From: Frateuria_A sp049727805
Lineage (GTDB): Bacteria > Pseudomonadota > Gammaproteobacteria > Xanthomonadales > Rhodanobacteraceae
Direction: 5' to 3'
DNA: 64,000 bases
Assembly: GCF_049727805.1 (NCBI RefSeq)
Contig: NZ_JBCNYA010000010.1
Span: forward strand, 1 to 64,000
Part shown: positions 1-8,789 of the stretch, piece after piece
Numbering within the stretch: the first letter of the stretch is position 1
Layout: every line of letters begins with the position of its first letter
Translations under genes and position numbers: made by a program
The notes under the pieces: model-generated
What the model was told of the DNA's origin: nothing
The model's database searches: none
The model's input: the letters and a program-made list of their open reading frames with translations, nothing else

Positions 1-117
1 ACCCCAACCCTCTCCCCGGAGGGGAGAGGAAGCAAAGGCAAGCTTCGTTCGCTCAATCTTCATCCTGCGCAGAACCGGCTCCCTCTCCCCTCCGGGGAGA
101 GGGCTGGGGTGAGGGGC
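1..117. repeat. REPIN-like inverted pair of intergenic repeats (copy A1)
   Basis: Two GC-rich palindromic units lie in opposite orientation: CCAACCCTCTCCCCGGAGGG near 5-24 and its counterpart GGAGAGGGCTGGGGTGAGGG near 98-117. The same unit recurs at 2892-3030, 28965-29108, 31571-31595, 39092-39252 and 45335-45484, always between genes. It sits just downstream of the lysAC stop. The paired inverted layout is that of REP/REPIN elements, and this copy is probably cut by the window edge. Confidence 0.7.
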
Positions 118-128
118 CGGGGCTCGCC

Positions 129-2762
129 TCAAGCGTCCAGGATCACCTCGTCCGCCTCTTCCCTCAGGTTGTAGCGCGACGACATTACCTTGCCGTACGC
201 CCCGGCCTGCGCAATCAGGATCACGTCGCCCTCCTGCGCCTCGGGTAACCGCCGGTCGGTGCCCAGCACGTCGCCCGATTCGCAGATCGGCCCGACTACC
301 TGGTACAGAACATCGGCCGGCGCATCCAGCCGCGAGAGGTTCGCGATCTCGTGCCATGCGTCGTACAGCGTCGGGCGGATCAGGCTGTCCATGCCGGTGT
401 CCACGCCGAGGTAGCGCAGGCTGCCCTTGCCCTTGGTCTGGGTGACCCGCGCCAGCAGCACGCCGGCGTCGGCGACCAGGTAGCGGCCCGGCTCCATCCA
501 CAGCTGGAAATGCGGGTAGGCCGCCTTGACCTCGCGCAGCACGCGGTCCAGCTCCGCCATGTCCAGCGGCGCCTCGCCGGGATGCGAGGGTACGCCCAAC
601 CCGCCGCCGATGTTGAGGAAAGCCACGCTGCCGATGCGCTCGGCCAGGCTCGCCAGTTGCGCGTGCACCTCGCCCCAGTGCTTCGGATCGAGCACGCCCG
701 AACCCAGGTGCGCATGCAGCCCGCGCACGCTCACCTGGTGCGCATCGGCCAGGCGCAGGAAGACGTCGAGCTGTTCCACCGGCAGGCCGAACTTGCTGCC
801 GTTGCCGCCGGTGCGCACCTTCTCGTGATGGCCCAGGCCACGGCCTAGGTCCACCCGCAGCACCACCTCGCGGCCGCGGAACAGCTCGCCCCAGTGCTCC
901 AGCGGATGCAGCGCATCCAGGGTGACGGTGGCACGGGTGGCGAGCGCCTCGGCGTAGTCGGCGCGGCGGGCGAAGTTGGGCGTGAACAGCAGCGGCGCGG
1001 TGTCCGGCACGGCAGCCAGCACGGCCCTCAGCTCGCCGGGCGAGACGCACTCGAAGGCAAGGCCCTCTGCCGCGAGCACGCGCAGGATCGCCGGGTGCGT
1101 GTTGGCCTTCACCGCGTAGTGCACGCGGTCGACCGCGCCCAGCGTGAGCATCGCCCGCGCTTGCGCGCGCACCGTGGGCAAGTGATAGACGTAGCGCGGC
1201 GTGGCCTGCTGCGCCAGCGCCAGCAGGCGCTCACGCTCGTTCGGGTCACGCCACCAGGCGGCCGCCTGCCCTGCCACCTCGCCGCTGCCGTAGAGCGCCT
1301 GCCAGCTCGGACCGAACAGCGCGCTGTCGTCGGTGCGCAGGGCGCCGGCGCCGATCAGCAGGTCGTGCAGGTGCGGCAGCAGTTCGTCCACCACCGTCTC
1401 GTCGACCACGAAAGTCAGGTTGAGGTTGTTGGACGACTGCGAGATCAGGTGCACGCGCAGTTGCCCGAACTCGGCCAGCACGGTCGAGAGCGTGTGCAGC
1501 ATCGAACGCATGCCGCGACCGACCAGCGTGATCGCGGCGCACGGCGCGATCACCTTGACCCGGCAGACCTTGGCCAGATCCGCCGCCAGCGCCGCCACCG
1601 CGTCCGAGTCGAGCAAATTCTCGGTCGGATCGAGCGACACCGTCACGTTGGTTTCAGCCGAACCGATCAGGTCGACCGACAGGCCATGCTTCTTGAACTG
1701 CGCGAACACGTCGGCCAGGAAGCCGACCTGCTGCCACATGCCGACCGACTCCATCGACACCAGGGTGAGCCCCTTGCGCGCGCTGATCGCCTTGACGCTC
1801 GGCGCGTGCTCGCGCACCTCCGGGCCGATCACCGTGCCTTCGAGTTCAGGCCGGTTGGTGTCCTTGATCAGCAGCGGCACGCGCGGTTCGCGCAGCGGCG
1901 AGAGGCAACGCGGGTGCAATACCTTGGCGCCTGTGGTGGCGATTTCCTGGGCCTCCTCGTAGTCCAGCCGCTGGAGCAGCCGCGCGCCGGGCACCTGGCG
2001 CGGGTTGGCGGTGAACATGCCGGCGACGTCGGTCCAGATTTCCACGCGCGAGGCCTTGAGCAGCGCGCCGAAATAGGCGGCCGAGGTATCCGAGCCGCCA
2101 CGGCCCAGCAGCACCGTGCGGCCGTGTTCCTCGCGCGCGATGAAACCCTGGGTGATGAACACCTCGCCCTGTGCGGCCAGGCGGGCGGCCAACGCAGGAT
2201 CCGGACGCGCCTCGACCGTCGCCGAAAGCAGGCGCGTGCGCTCGTTCTGGTTGGGCAGCGCGATCGCAGCCAGGCACCCGCGCGCGTCCACCCATTGCGT
2301 GATCAGCCCGCTGGCGCTGAGGTAGGCCGCGCCCAGCGCGCTGGACATCAGCTCGCCGTGCGCCTGCACCTGCGCCGACCAGGCCAGCTCGCCCAACGCC
2401 GCCGGGCCGTCGACAGCCAGCGCCGCCAGGTCCGCCAGCCGCGCGGCGAGCGTGTCCGGCAGCGGCAGCTGCATGTGGCCGAGCAGGTCGTGGTGGCGTT
2501 GCGCGATCGCATCGGCCGCCGCCTTGCGTTTGTCCCCGTTGCCCTCGGCGCACAGTTGTTTCAGTGCGTCGGTGATGCCGGTGAGCGCGGACACGACGAC
2601 CAGCACGCGGGCGCCTTCGGCGCGGCGGCTGGCGATCAGCTCACGGATGTTCTGCCAGCGCGGCAGCGTCGCGACGGACGTGCCGCCGAACTTCATCACG
2701 ATCCAGGGTCGATCCTGGGCGGGCGCGTCCGCCGGAAGCGGCGCGGGGTTTTGCGGGATCAC
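129..2762 (-). CDS. lysAC: Bifunctional aspartate kinase / diaminopimelate decarboxylase
   Basis: This fused enzyme carries the first step of the aspartate pathway (aspartate to aspartyl phosphate) and the last step of lysine synthesis (meso-DAP to lysine). The N-terminal half is aspartokinase, starting with the KFGGTSVA motif (K24) and ending in ACT-like regulatory sequence. The C-terminal half is a fold-III PLP decarboxylase with the PLP lysine in YAVKAN (K552) and the catalytic Cys in CESGD (C827). I chose the GTG at 2762 because GGAG sits 5 bases upstream; an ATG at 2819 in the same frame would add 19 unconserved-looking residues. The fusion is typical of Xanthomonadales. A MetJ-box-like site lies about 90 bases upstream, so methionine or SAM control is possible but only inferred. 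Confidence 0.95.
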   Translation of the reverse strand: MIPQNPAPLPADAPAQDRPWIVMKFGGTSVATLPRWQNIRELIASRRAEGARVLVVVSALTGITDALKQLCAEGNGDKRKAAADAIAQRHHDLLGHMQLPLPDTLAARLADLAALAVDGPAALGELAWSAQVQAHGELMSSALGAAYLSASGLITQWVDARGCLAAIALPNQNERTRLLSATVEARPDPALAARLAAQGEVFITQGFIAREEHGRTVLLGRGGSDTSAAYFGALLKASRVEIWTDVAGMFTANPRQVPGARLLQRLDYEEAQEIATTGAKVLHPRCLSPLREPRVPLLIKDTNRPELEGTVIGPEVREHAPSVKAISARKGLTLVSMESVGMWQQVGFLADVFAQFKKHGLSVDLIGSAETNVTVSLDPTENLLDSDAVAALAADLAKVCRVKVIAPCAAITLVGRGMRSMLHTLSTVLAEFGQLRVHLISQSSNNLNLTFVVDETVVDELLPHLHDLLIGAGALRTDDSALFGPSWQALYGSGEVAGQAAAWWRDPNERERLLALAQQATPRYVYHLPTVRAQARAMLTLGAVDRVHYAVKANTHPAILRVLAAEGLAFECVSPGELRAVLAAVPDTAPLLFTPNFARRADYAEALATRATVTLDALHPLEHWGELFRGREVVLRVDLGRGLGHHEKVRTGGNGSKFGLPVEQLDVFLRLADAHQVSVRGLHAHLGSGVLDPKHWGEVHAQLASLAERIGSVAFLNIGGGLGVPSHPGEAPLDMAELDRVLREVKAAYPHFQLWMEPGRYLVADAGVLLARVTQTKGKGSLRYLGVDTGMDSLIRPTLYDAWHEIANLSRLDAPADVLYQVVGPICESGDVLGTDRRLPEAQEGDVILIAQAGAYGKVMSSRYNLREEADEVILDA

Positions 2763-2852
2763 ATGGGCTCCATTGCAGTGGTGGCGAAAGGCAATCGCGC
2801 CAGTGTTGCGCTGCGGCACGACGAATGCAATGGATTTTTGCGGGCAAGATAT

Positions 2853-2868
2853 GGACGTTTAGCCATCC
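2853..2868. promoter_or_regulatory. Possible MetJ-box-like site upstream of lysAC
   Basis: The 16 bases GGACGTTTAGCCATCC can be read as two adjacent 8-mers, GGACGTTT (6 of 8 to the met box AGACGTCT) and AGCCATCC (5 of 8). The site is about 90 bases upstream of the preferred lysAC start. It resembles the stronger site before metX at 28920-28943, but the match is weak enough to be chance and no convincing promoter was found next to it. Confidence 0.3.
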
Positions 2869-2891
2869 AAATGCTGACGCTCGCGGGTTCC

Positions 2892-3030
2892 GCTCCCTCT
2901 CCCCTCCGGGGAGAGGGCTGGGGTGAGGGGTCGACCTGGCCTCAGCCCTGGTTACGTAGGGTGCGCCTGGAGGTCATTCACGGCGGGCTTGGGCGCCTCA
3001 TCCCGGTCCTCTCCCCGGAGGGGAGAGGAG
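2892..3030. repeat. REPIN-like repeat pair (copy A2)
   Basis: The unit CTCCCTCTCCCCTCCGGGGA and its GGGGTGAGGGG tail occupy 2893-2930, and a second palindromic core, CCTCTCCCCGGAGGGGAGAG, lies near 3008-3027. This is the same family as copy A1. It fills most of the 295-base gap between the divergent start region of lysAC and the fumarase stop. Nothing else was seen in the gap apart from the weak met-box-like site. Confidence 0.7.
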
Positions 3031-3057
3031 GTGAACGGGTGCGCTGCGCGCACGGCT

Positions 3058-4572
3058 TTATTCAACAAAGACGGGGATCTTGCCGATCCGCGTCCGCCAT
3101 TCCTTCGGCCCGGTCTGGTGCACCGAGGTGCCGGCCGAATCGACCGCCACGGTCACCGGCATGTCCTTGACCTCGAACTCGTAGATCGCCTCCATGCCGA
3201 GGTCCGCGAAGCCGACCACGCGCGAAGCCTTGATCGCCTTGGACACCAGATAGGCGGCGCCGCCCACCGCCATCAGGTACACCGAGCGGTGCTTGCGGAT
3301 CGCCTCGATCGCCGCCGGGCCGCGCTCGGCCTTGCCGACCATGCCGAGCAGGCCGGTCGAGCTGAGCACCTGTTCGGTGAACTTGTCCATGCGCGTGGCG
3401 GTGGTGGGACCGGCAGGACCGACCACCTCGTCGCGCACCGGATCGACCGGGCCGACGTAGTAGATGAAGCGCCCGTTGAAGTCGACCGGCAGCGGCTCGC
3501 CCTTGTTGAGCATGTCGACCATGCGCTTGTGCGCGGCGTCGCGGCCGGTCAGCAGCTTGCCGTTGAGCAGCAGCACCTCGCCCGGCTTCCAGCTCGCCAC
3601 CTCCTCGCGGGTGACGGCGTCCAGATCCACCCTACGGCCCTTGGAGGCGTCGTAGGTGAGCTTCGGCCAGTGCTCCAGCGACGGCGGCTCGAGCATCACC
3701 GGGCCGGAGCCGTCCAGGGTGAAGTGCGCGTGGCGGGTGGCGGCGCAGTTGGGGATCATCGCGACCGGCAGGTTGGCGGCGTGGGTCGGGTAGTCCTTGA
3801 TCTTCACGTCGAGCACGGTGGTCAGGCCGCCCAGGCCCTGCGCGCCTATCCCTAACGCGTTGACCTTCTCGTACAGCTCGATGCGCAGTTCCTCGATGCG
3901 GTTGCTTGGGCCCCGCGCGATCAGTTCCTGGATGTCGATGTGCTCCATCAGCGATTCCTTCGCCAGCAGCATGGCCTTCTCGGCGGTGCCGCCGATGCCG
4001 ATGCCGAGCATCCCCGGCGGACACCAGCCCGCACCCATCGTCGGCACGGTCTTCAGAACCCAGTCGACGATCGAGTCGGACGGGTTGAGCATCACGAACT
4101 TGCTCTTGGCCTCCGAGCCGCCACCCTTGGCCGCCACGATCACCTCGACCGTATCGCCCGGCACGATCGACATGTTGATCACCGCCGGGGTGTTGTCGCG
4201 CGTATTCAGCCGCCTGCCCGCCGGATCGGCCAGCACGCTCGCGCGCAGCTTGTTGTCCGGGTGGTTGTAGGCGCGGCGCACACCTTCGTTGACCATGTCC
4301 TCGAGCGACATCGTGGCGTCCCAGCGCACGTCCATGCCGACTTTCAGGAATACGGTGACGATGCCGGTGTCCTGGCACAGCGGGCGATGGCCCTCGGCGG
4401 CCATGCGCGAGTTGATCAGGATCTGCGCCATCGCGTCGCGCGCGGCGGGCGACTCCTCGCGCTCGTAGGCGGCGGCGAGGCTCTGGATGTAGTCGACCGG
4501 GTGGTAGTAGCTGATGTACTGGAGTGCGTCGGCGACGGACTGGATCAGGTCGTCTTGCTTGATGGTGGTCAT
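3058..4572 (-). CDS. fumA: Class I (iron-sulfur) fumarate hydratase
   Basis: This enzyme interconverts fumarate and malate in the TCA cycle. It is the single-chain, oxygen-sensitive [4Fe-4S] type, with the N-terminal alpha part and C-terminal beta part joined in 504 residues. The three expected cluster cysteines are visible: C66 (LCQDTG), C184 (GWCPPGM) and C276 (IPNCAATRH). The C-terminal half has the GPTTATRMD and SVHQTGPKEW motifs of the beta domain. The start ATG follows a clear intergenic stretch. It is a solitary gene in the same orientation as lysAC. Confidence 0.95.
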   Translation of the reverse strand: MTTIKQDDLIQSVADALQYISYYHPVDYIQSLAAAYEREESPAARDAMAQILINSRMAAEGHRPLCQDTGIVTVFLKVGMDVRWDATMSLEDMVNEGVRRAYNHPDNKLRASVLADPAGRRLNTRDNTPAVINMSIVPGDTVEVIVAAKGGGSEAKSKFVMLNPSDSIVDWVLKTVPTMGAGWCPPGMLGIGIGGTAEKAMLLAKESLMEHIDIQELIARGPSNRIEELRIELYEKVNALGIGAQGLGGLTTVLDVKIKDYPTHAANLPVAMIPNCAATRHAHFTLDGSGPVMLEPPSLEHWPKLTYDASKGRRVDLDAVTREEVASWKPGEVLLLNGKLLTGRDAAHKRMVDMLNKGEPLPVDFNGRFIYYVGPVDPVRDEVVGPAGPTTATRMDKFTEQVLSSTGLLGMVGKAERGPAAIEAIRKHRSVYLMAVGGAAYLVSKAIKASRVVGFADLGMEAIYEFEVKDMPVTVAVDSAGTSVHQTGPKEWRTRIGKIPVFVE

Positions 4573-4650
4573 GGGCGGCTATCGGCTTCGAACGCGCCGC
4601 CTTGCGCGGCGCACAAGCCCGCTATTGTGCCGCAGCCGGCCGGGCCGGAC

Positions 4651-4680
4651 AAAACGACGGCCGCGCGAGGCGGCCGTCTT
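4651..4680 (-). terminator. Rho-independent terminator of the outer-membrane protein gene
   Basis: A perfect 9-bp stem, GACGGCCGC (4656-4664) with GCGGCCGTC (4670-4678), closes a 5-base loop. Read on the minus strand it is followed by TTTT. It lies 77 bases past the stop of the barrel gene and about 80 bases upstream of the fumarase start. Confidence 0.75.
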
Positions 4681-4756
4681 GGTGCTTTCGCTCCGGTTTC
4701 GTATCCAACGGGACGAACCGGGAGATGGCAGACCCTGCAGGCCCGCCATCGGTCGA

Positions 4757-5413
4757 TCAGAAGCGGAACTCGGCGGTCACCGTGTACACGCCGATGCTGC
4801 CGCCGATGTCGGCGAGGTCGGTCTTGGCCTTGCCATGGTAGTTGTCGTAGTTCAGGCCGAGGCTGAAGTTCGGCGCGAAGTTGTAGCCCACGCCCACGCC
4901 GCCGTACCAGCCGTTGCCGTCGGCATCGCCGCTGGCGTATTCGCTGTAGTTCGGCGCGTCGGCGTAGATCTCCTCGTAACGGTAGGAGGCGTCCGCGGTG
5001 GAGCGGAACCAGCCGGCGCGCGCCGAGACGAACCACTTGTTGGCGAAGGTGTACTTGCCGTTGACGCCCAGCAGCGGGCCGCTGGCTTCGACGTCGGCCT
5101 TCTCGTTGATGATGATGGAAGCGTCTTCGTTCTGCGCGTGGTACTTGGCGACCAGCTTGCCCAGGTCCGCGTAGCCGCCTTCGACGCCCAGGTCGAAGCC
5201 GTTGCCGACCTTCCAGGCGTAGCCGAAGCGCACCGCGCCGGCGGTGTCCTTGTCGTCGAGCTTGTAGCCCAGGCCGTCGGTGTGGCCGACGTGGTACTGC
5301 GCCTGGCCCACGCCGGCGTTGATGAAGAAGGAGCCGTTGGCGTCAGCGGCGGCGGCCGAAGCGGAGCCGGCAGCAAGCACCGCGCCCAGGGCGACGGTCA
5401 GAATCTTGTTCAT
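4757..5413 (-). CDS. Outer-membrane beta-barrel protein (OmpA/OmpW-type porin-like)
   Basis: The 218-residue product has a clear signal peptide (MNKILTVALGAVLAAGSASA, cleavage near residue 20-22). After it come alternating amphipathic strands rich in Gly and aromatic residues, such as WYGGVGVGYNF and FSLGLNYDNYHG. It ends in Phe (YTVTAEFRF), the usual C-terminal signal for outer-membrane insertion. These features fit a small eight-stranded barrel of the outer-membrane protein beta-barrel domain family. I chose the ATG at 5413 because it begins the signal peptide; an upstream in-frame ATG adds 21 residues that spoil it. Specific function is not recognisable. A terminator follows at 4651-4680. 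Confidence 0.8.
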   Translation of the reverse strand: MNKILTVALGAVLAAGSASAAAADANGSFFINAGVGQAQYHVGHTDGLGYKLDDKDTAGAVRFGYAWKVGNGFDLGVEGGYADLGKLVAKYHAQNEDASIIINEKADVEASGPLLGVNGKYTFANKWFVSARAGWFRSTADASYRYEEIYADAPNYSEYASGDADGNGWYGGVGVGYNFAPNFSLGLNYDNYHGKAKTDLADIGGSIGVYTVTAEFRF

Positions 5414-5501
5414 GCTTGGAATTCCCTGTTTTTTGTCTTGTATGCGAAGCCCGGCGGGGCATGCCGGGCGGCGCATTCTAGGGCGGCGTAAAAATTTGCG
5501 C

Positions 5502-5519
5502 TGTAGGCGATCACCTACA
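5502..5519. promoter_or_regulatory. 18-bp palindrome in a divergent promoter region
   Basis: TGTAGGCGATCACCTACA is an inverted repeat with 6-bp perfect arms (TGTAGG / CCTACA) and a GATC centre, broken by one mismatched pair. It lies between the divergently transcribed barrel gene (start 5413) and the PhzF-like gene (start 5551), where an operator would be expected. The binding protein is unknown. Confidence 0.4.
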
Positions 5520-5550
5520 CTCCATTTTCTTCGTCATCCGCGAGGCGCCG

Positions 5551-6426
5551 ATGCGCAGCTTCGACTTCCTGCAACTGGACGTGTTCGCCTCGCGCCTGCT
5601 CGAGGGCAATCCGCTGGCGGTGGTGCTCGGCGCCGACGCGCTCGACGCGCCGACGATGCAGCGCATCGCGCGCTGGACCAATCTTTCCGAAACCACGTTC
5701 CTGCTGCGTCCCACGCAAGCGGGTGCGGACTACCGCGTGCGCATCTTCACCCCGCGCCAGGAGCTGCCGTTCGCCGGCCATCCCAGCGTGGGCAGCGCCT
5801 ATGCCGCGATCGAGGACGGCTGCGTGCCGATGCGACCGTCGCTGGTGCAGGAATGTGCTGCCGGCCTGCTGCCGGTGGTCGTGCAGGGCGAGGGCGCCAC
5901 CCGCACGATTCACGTGCAGGCGCCACCGGCGCGCATCGGGCACCCCGATGCGACACTTGCCGCGGCCCTGGCCGATGCGTTGAAGGTCGATCTCCCCGTC
6001 GCGGCCGTGCGGCCGATCGACAACGGCCCCGTGTGGCTGGTCTGCGACCTCGGCCAGGCGCGCACCGTGCGCGCGCTGGCGCCCGACCTGCCGGCCATCG
6101 CGGCGCTGTGCCTGGCGCACGGCGCGGTGGGCGTGAGCGTGTTCGGCGCCGAGGACGGCGGCGACGCGGCGATGGCCGTGCGTGCGTTTTGCCCGGCCGA
6201 CGGCATCCCGGAAGACCCGGTCACCGGTAGCGCCAACGCGGCGATCGGCGCACTGCTGCACGAGACCGGCGGCCTGGCCCGCTATGGCCGCCGCTACGTC
6301 GCCAGCCAGGGGCGCGAGGTGGGCCGCGATGGCCGGGTCGAGGTGGCTGTGGAGGAGGCCTCCGGCATCGTCACCATCGGCGGCCGTTGCGCGGTCGGCG
6401 TGCGCGGAAGGTTCACCCTGGATTGA
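5551..6426 (+). CDS. PhzF family phenazine biosynthesis-like isomerase/epimerase
   Basis: The 291-residue product has the double hotdog-like PhzF fold signature. The N-terminal half shows SFDFLQLDVFA, the catalytic-Glu region NLSETTFLL and PFAGHPSVGS. The second half shows EDPVTGSANAAIGALL. PhzF in phenazine producers isomerises trans-2,3-dihydro-3-hydroxyanthranilate. Most relatives, like this one, are not in phenazine clusters and have unknown small-molecule substrates. No other phz gene is nearby. It is transcribed alone, divergently from the barrel gene. Confidence 0.85.
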   Translation: MRSFDFLQLDVFASRLLEGNPLAVVLGADALDAPTMQRIARWTNLSETTFLLRPTQAGADYRVRIFTPRQELPFAGHPSVGSAYAAIEDGCVPMRPSLVQECAAGLLPVVVQGEGATRTIHVQAPPARIGHPDATLAAALADALKVDLPVAAVRPIDNGPVWLVCDLGQARTVRALAPDLPAIAALCLAHGAVGVSVFGAEDGGDAAMAVRAFCPADGIPEDPVTGSANAAIGALLHETGGLARYGRRYVASQGREVGRDGRVEVAVEEASGIVTIGGRCAVGVRGRFTLD

Positions 6427-6613
6427 CGCACGCCGCGGCGTGCGCGCGGCTCTTCCCTTCCCGCCCGCTTGGGTGCAAGCTCGGCGACGGCGTCGTCCAC
6501 AGGGGGTGCGGCGCCGATAGGGAACATACCAACCATCGCACGCCCGCGGCTGTCGGCGCAGTGCTTCCAAGCCCCTGTGTCCTCAAGTCGCGTGCATTCC
6601 AGGGAGAAACCCC

Positions 6614-8524
6614 ATGCTCGCGAAGTTGCACCAGAAAGCGCTTGCCGCTTCCCTTGCCCTGCTGTTCGCCGGCGCCGCCAGCGCCGGACAGGGAGGAACC
6701 CAGTCCGCCGTGGATCTGGGCCTTGCCGCGTCCAGCCAGCCGGCGAACGCCACGCTGATCCTCAAGCTGCGCAACGAGGCGCAACTGGAGAACCTGATCC
6801 GCCAGACGGTCACGCCCGGCAACCCGAACTACCACCGCTTCCTCACCACCCGGCAGTTCGCCGAGCGCTTCGGCGCCACCGACAGGCAGATCGCCAACGT
6901 GCAGGCCTACCTGAAGAAGCAGGGGCTGCGCGGCGAGGTGCTGGACAACAGGATGGTGATCCGCGTGCAGGGCACGCTGGCGCAGATGGGCCAGGCCTTC
7001 GGCACCTCCATCCACACGTTCAGGGATGCCGACAGCGGCCGCACGTTCCACCGTCCGGCCAGGCCGGTCGCACTGCCGGCGGCCCTGGCGGGCACCGTGA
7101 GCGTGGTGTCGGGCCTGAGCAACGAGCACCAGTACGTCTCCCACCGCATCGGCACGCCCAAGCTGCTGTCGACGACCACCACGTTCGCGCCGCAGGCGCT
7201 GCAGCCCAACCTGCGCGCCGCCCCCAACGGCAATCCCACCGCGACCGGCGTGCCGGGCAACTACACCGTGGGCGACGTGGCCGACCTCTACAACATCAAT
7301 CCGCTGTATGACCGCGGCGTCACCGGCAAGGGCTCGACCATCGGCATCGTCACCCTGTCCAACTTCTATCCGGAAGACGCGCAGGCCTACTGGGACGGCA
7401 TCGGCCTGGCCACCAAGCCGCACCGCATCACGCAGGTGCACGTCAACGGCGGCGGCGCGTTCGACGGCGGCAGCGGCGAGACTTCGCTGGACGTGGAGCA
7501 GTCCGGCGGCCTGGCGCCGAAGGCGAACATCATCGTGTACGACGCGCCCAACACCAGCGGCGATTTCGTCGCCGCCTTCGCACAGGCGGTGTCGGACAAC
7601 TGCGCCGACAGCATCTCCACCAGCTGGGGCCTGCCGGAGATCTACAACTTCGCCGCGCTCAACGTCGACGGCGCGAGCGTGACCGACACCACCGACGTGG
7701 GCAACCTGCGCGCATTCCACCAGGTCTTCCTGGAGGCGGCGGTGCAGGGGCAGTCGATCTTCGCCGCCTCGGGCGATTCGGGCGCCTACGACACCGTGCG
7801 CAGCCTCGGCCACGACCAGTGGAGCGCGCCGCTGACGGTCGACTCGCCGGCGTCCGATCCGTACATGACCGCCGCCGGCGGCACCACCGTGCCGTACAGC
7901 TTCTCCTTCAGCGGCGGACCGGTGGGGTCGATCGAGCGCGAAAGCGTGTGGGGCTGGGACTACATCCAGGACTACTTCGACACCAACTTCGGTCCCGGCC
8001 TGATCGACCTGTTCGCCACCGGCGGCGGCGGCGGCGTGAGCGTGTACTGGCACGAGCCGGTCTATCAGTGGTTCACCCACGGCATCCGCACCAGCGAGAA
8101 GCACCAGGCGCTGACCTTCGACGACCCGCAGGCGGGCCCGACCACCCTGCTCAAGCTGCCTGGCCATTTCCGCGGCCGCAACGTGCCCGACATCTCGCTC
8201 AACGCCGATCCGGAAACCGGCTACATCGTGGTGTCCACCGTCGATGGCGGCGTGATCAACAGCATCGGCGGCACCAGCTTCGTGGCGCCGCAGCTCAACG
8301 GCATCAGCGCGCTGCTGACGCAGAGCCTGGGCCACCGCGTGGGCTTCTGGAACCCGCAGGTGTACTTCCTGCAGAACGTGTTCGGCTACGGCAAGTACTC
8401 GGCGTTCAACAGCGTGCGCGACGGCGACAACTGGTTCTATTACGGCAAGCCGCACTACACGCCGGGCGCCGGCATCGGCACGCTGAACGTGGCCAACCTG
8501 GACGCCTTCCTTCGGGCGTTCTGA
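6614..8524 (+). CDS. Secreted S53 (sedolisin / pro-kumamolisin) serine-carboxyl peptidase
   Basis: This is an acid-active secreted endopeptidase precursor of 636 residues. A signal peptide (about residues 1-24, ending AGAASA) is followed by a pro-kumamolisin activation domain (about 30-175) and the S53 catalytic domain. The catalytic Glu/Asp pair is E289 and D293 (GETSLDVE), the oxyanion Asp is D388 (SGDSGA), and the nucleophile is S555 (GGTSFVAP). All four sedolisin residues are therefore present. The C-terminus has the GFWNPQ and GIGTLN segments common in the family. The GGAG-like stretch just before ATG supports the start. It stands alone between the PhzF-like gene and a permease, and likely serves extracellular protein degradation. 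Confidence 0.93.
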   Translation: MLAKLHQKALAASLALLFAGAASAGQGGTQSAVDLGLAASSQPANATLILKLRNEAQLENLIRQTVTPGNPNYHRFLTTRQFAERFGATDRQIANVQAYLKKQGLRGEVLDNRMVIRVQGTLAQMGQAFGTSIHTFRDADSGRTFHRPARPVALPAALAGTVSVVSGLSNEHQYVSHRIGTPKLLSTTTTFAPQALQPNLRAAPNGNPTATGVPGNYTVGDVADLYNINPLYDRGVTGKGSTIGIVTLSNFYPEDAQAYWDGIGLATKPHRITQVHVNGGGAFDGGSGETSLDVEQSGGLAPKANIIVYDAPNTSGDFVAAFAQAVSDNCADSISTSWGLPEIYNFAALNVDGASVTDTTDVGNLRAFHQVFLEAAVQGQSIFAASGDSGAYDTVRSLGHDQWSAPLTVDSPASDPYMTAAGGTTVPYSFSFSGGPVGSIERESVWGWDYIQDYFDTNFGPGLIDLFATGGGGGVSVYWHEPVYQWFTHGIRTSEKHQALTFDDPQAGPTTLLKLPGHFRGRNVPDISLNADPETGYIVVSTVDGGVINSIGGTSFVAPQLNGISALLTQSLGHRVGFWNPQVYFLQNVFGYGKYSAFNSVRDGDNWFYYGKPHYTPGAGIGTLNVANLDAFLRAF

Positions 8525-8552
8525 GGTGGACCGGGGTGCCACGCTCCGGGCG

Positions 8553-8669
8553 CCCCCATCCGCCCTGCGGGCACCTTCCCCCGCAAGCGGGGGAATGAGT
8601 CCATGCAAGTGCCACCTATCGAGCCTTCCTCCGTTCCACGGGGGAAGGTGCCCGCAGCGCGGATGGGGG
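8553..8669. repeat. Long intergenic inverted repeat (family B)
   Basis: A 30-base arm at 8553-8582 and its reverse complement at 8640-8669 match at 29 of 30 positions (core ATCCGCCCTGCGGGCACCTT). They enclose a 57-base spacer that itself begins with a small CCCCGCAAGCGGGG hairpin. The whole could fold as one long cruciform or terminator-like RNA. It lies between the S53 peptidase stop and the permease start, and resembles small non-coding repeat elements rather than an insertion sequence; no transposase frame is present. Confidence 0.6.
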
Positions 8670-8789
8670 AAGCCCCGCCAGATCCCCCCCGCATGGCTGC
8701 CGCCTCACATTCGGCATCGCGCATCAGCGCATCCTTGCTCCCTTCCGCGCGCACCGGCATGCTCCCCCGCTCGTCCCGGGGACAACCGC

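Noticed and set aside
894..3170. A 758-codon plus-strand frame opposite lysAC
   Set aside because: It mirrors the lysAC coding frame, shows no recognisable motif and runs through an intergenic repeat.
6413..8608. A 731-codon minus-strand frame opposite the S53 peptidase
   Set aside because: It is a shadow of a gene with a complete catalytic set on the other strand.
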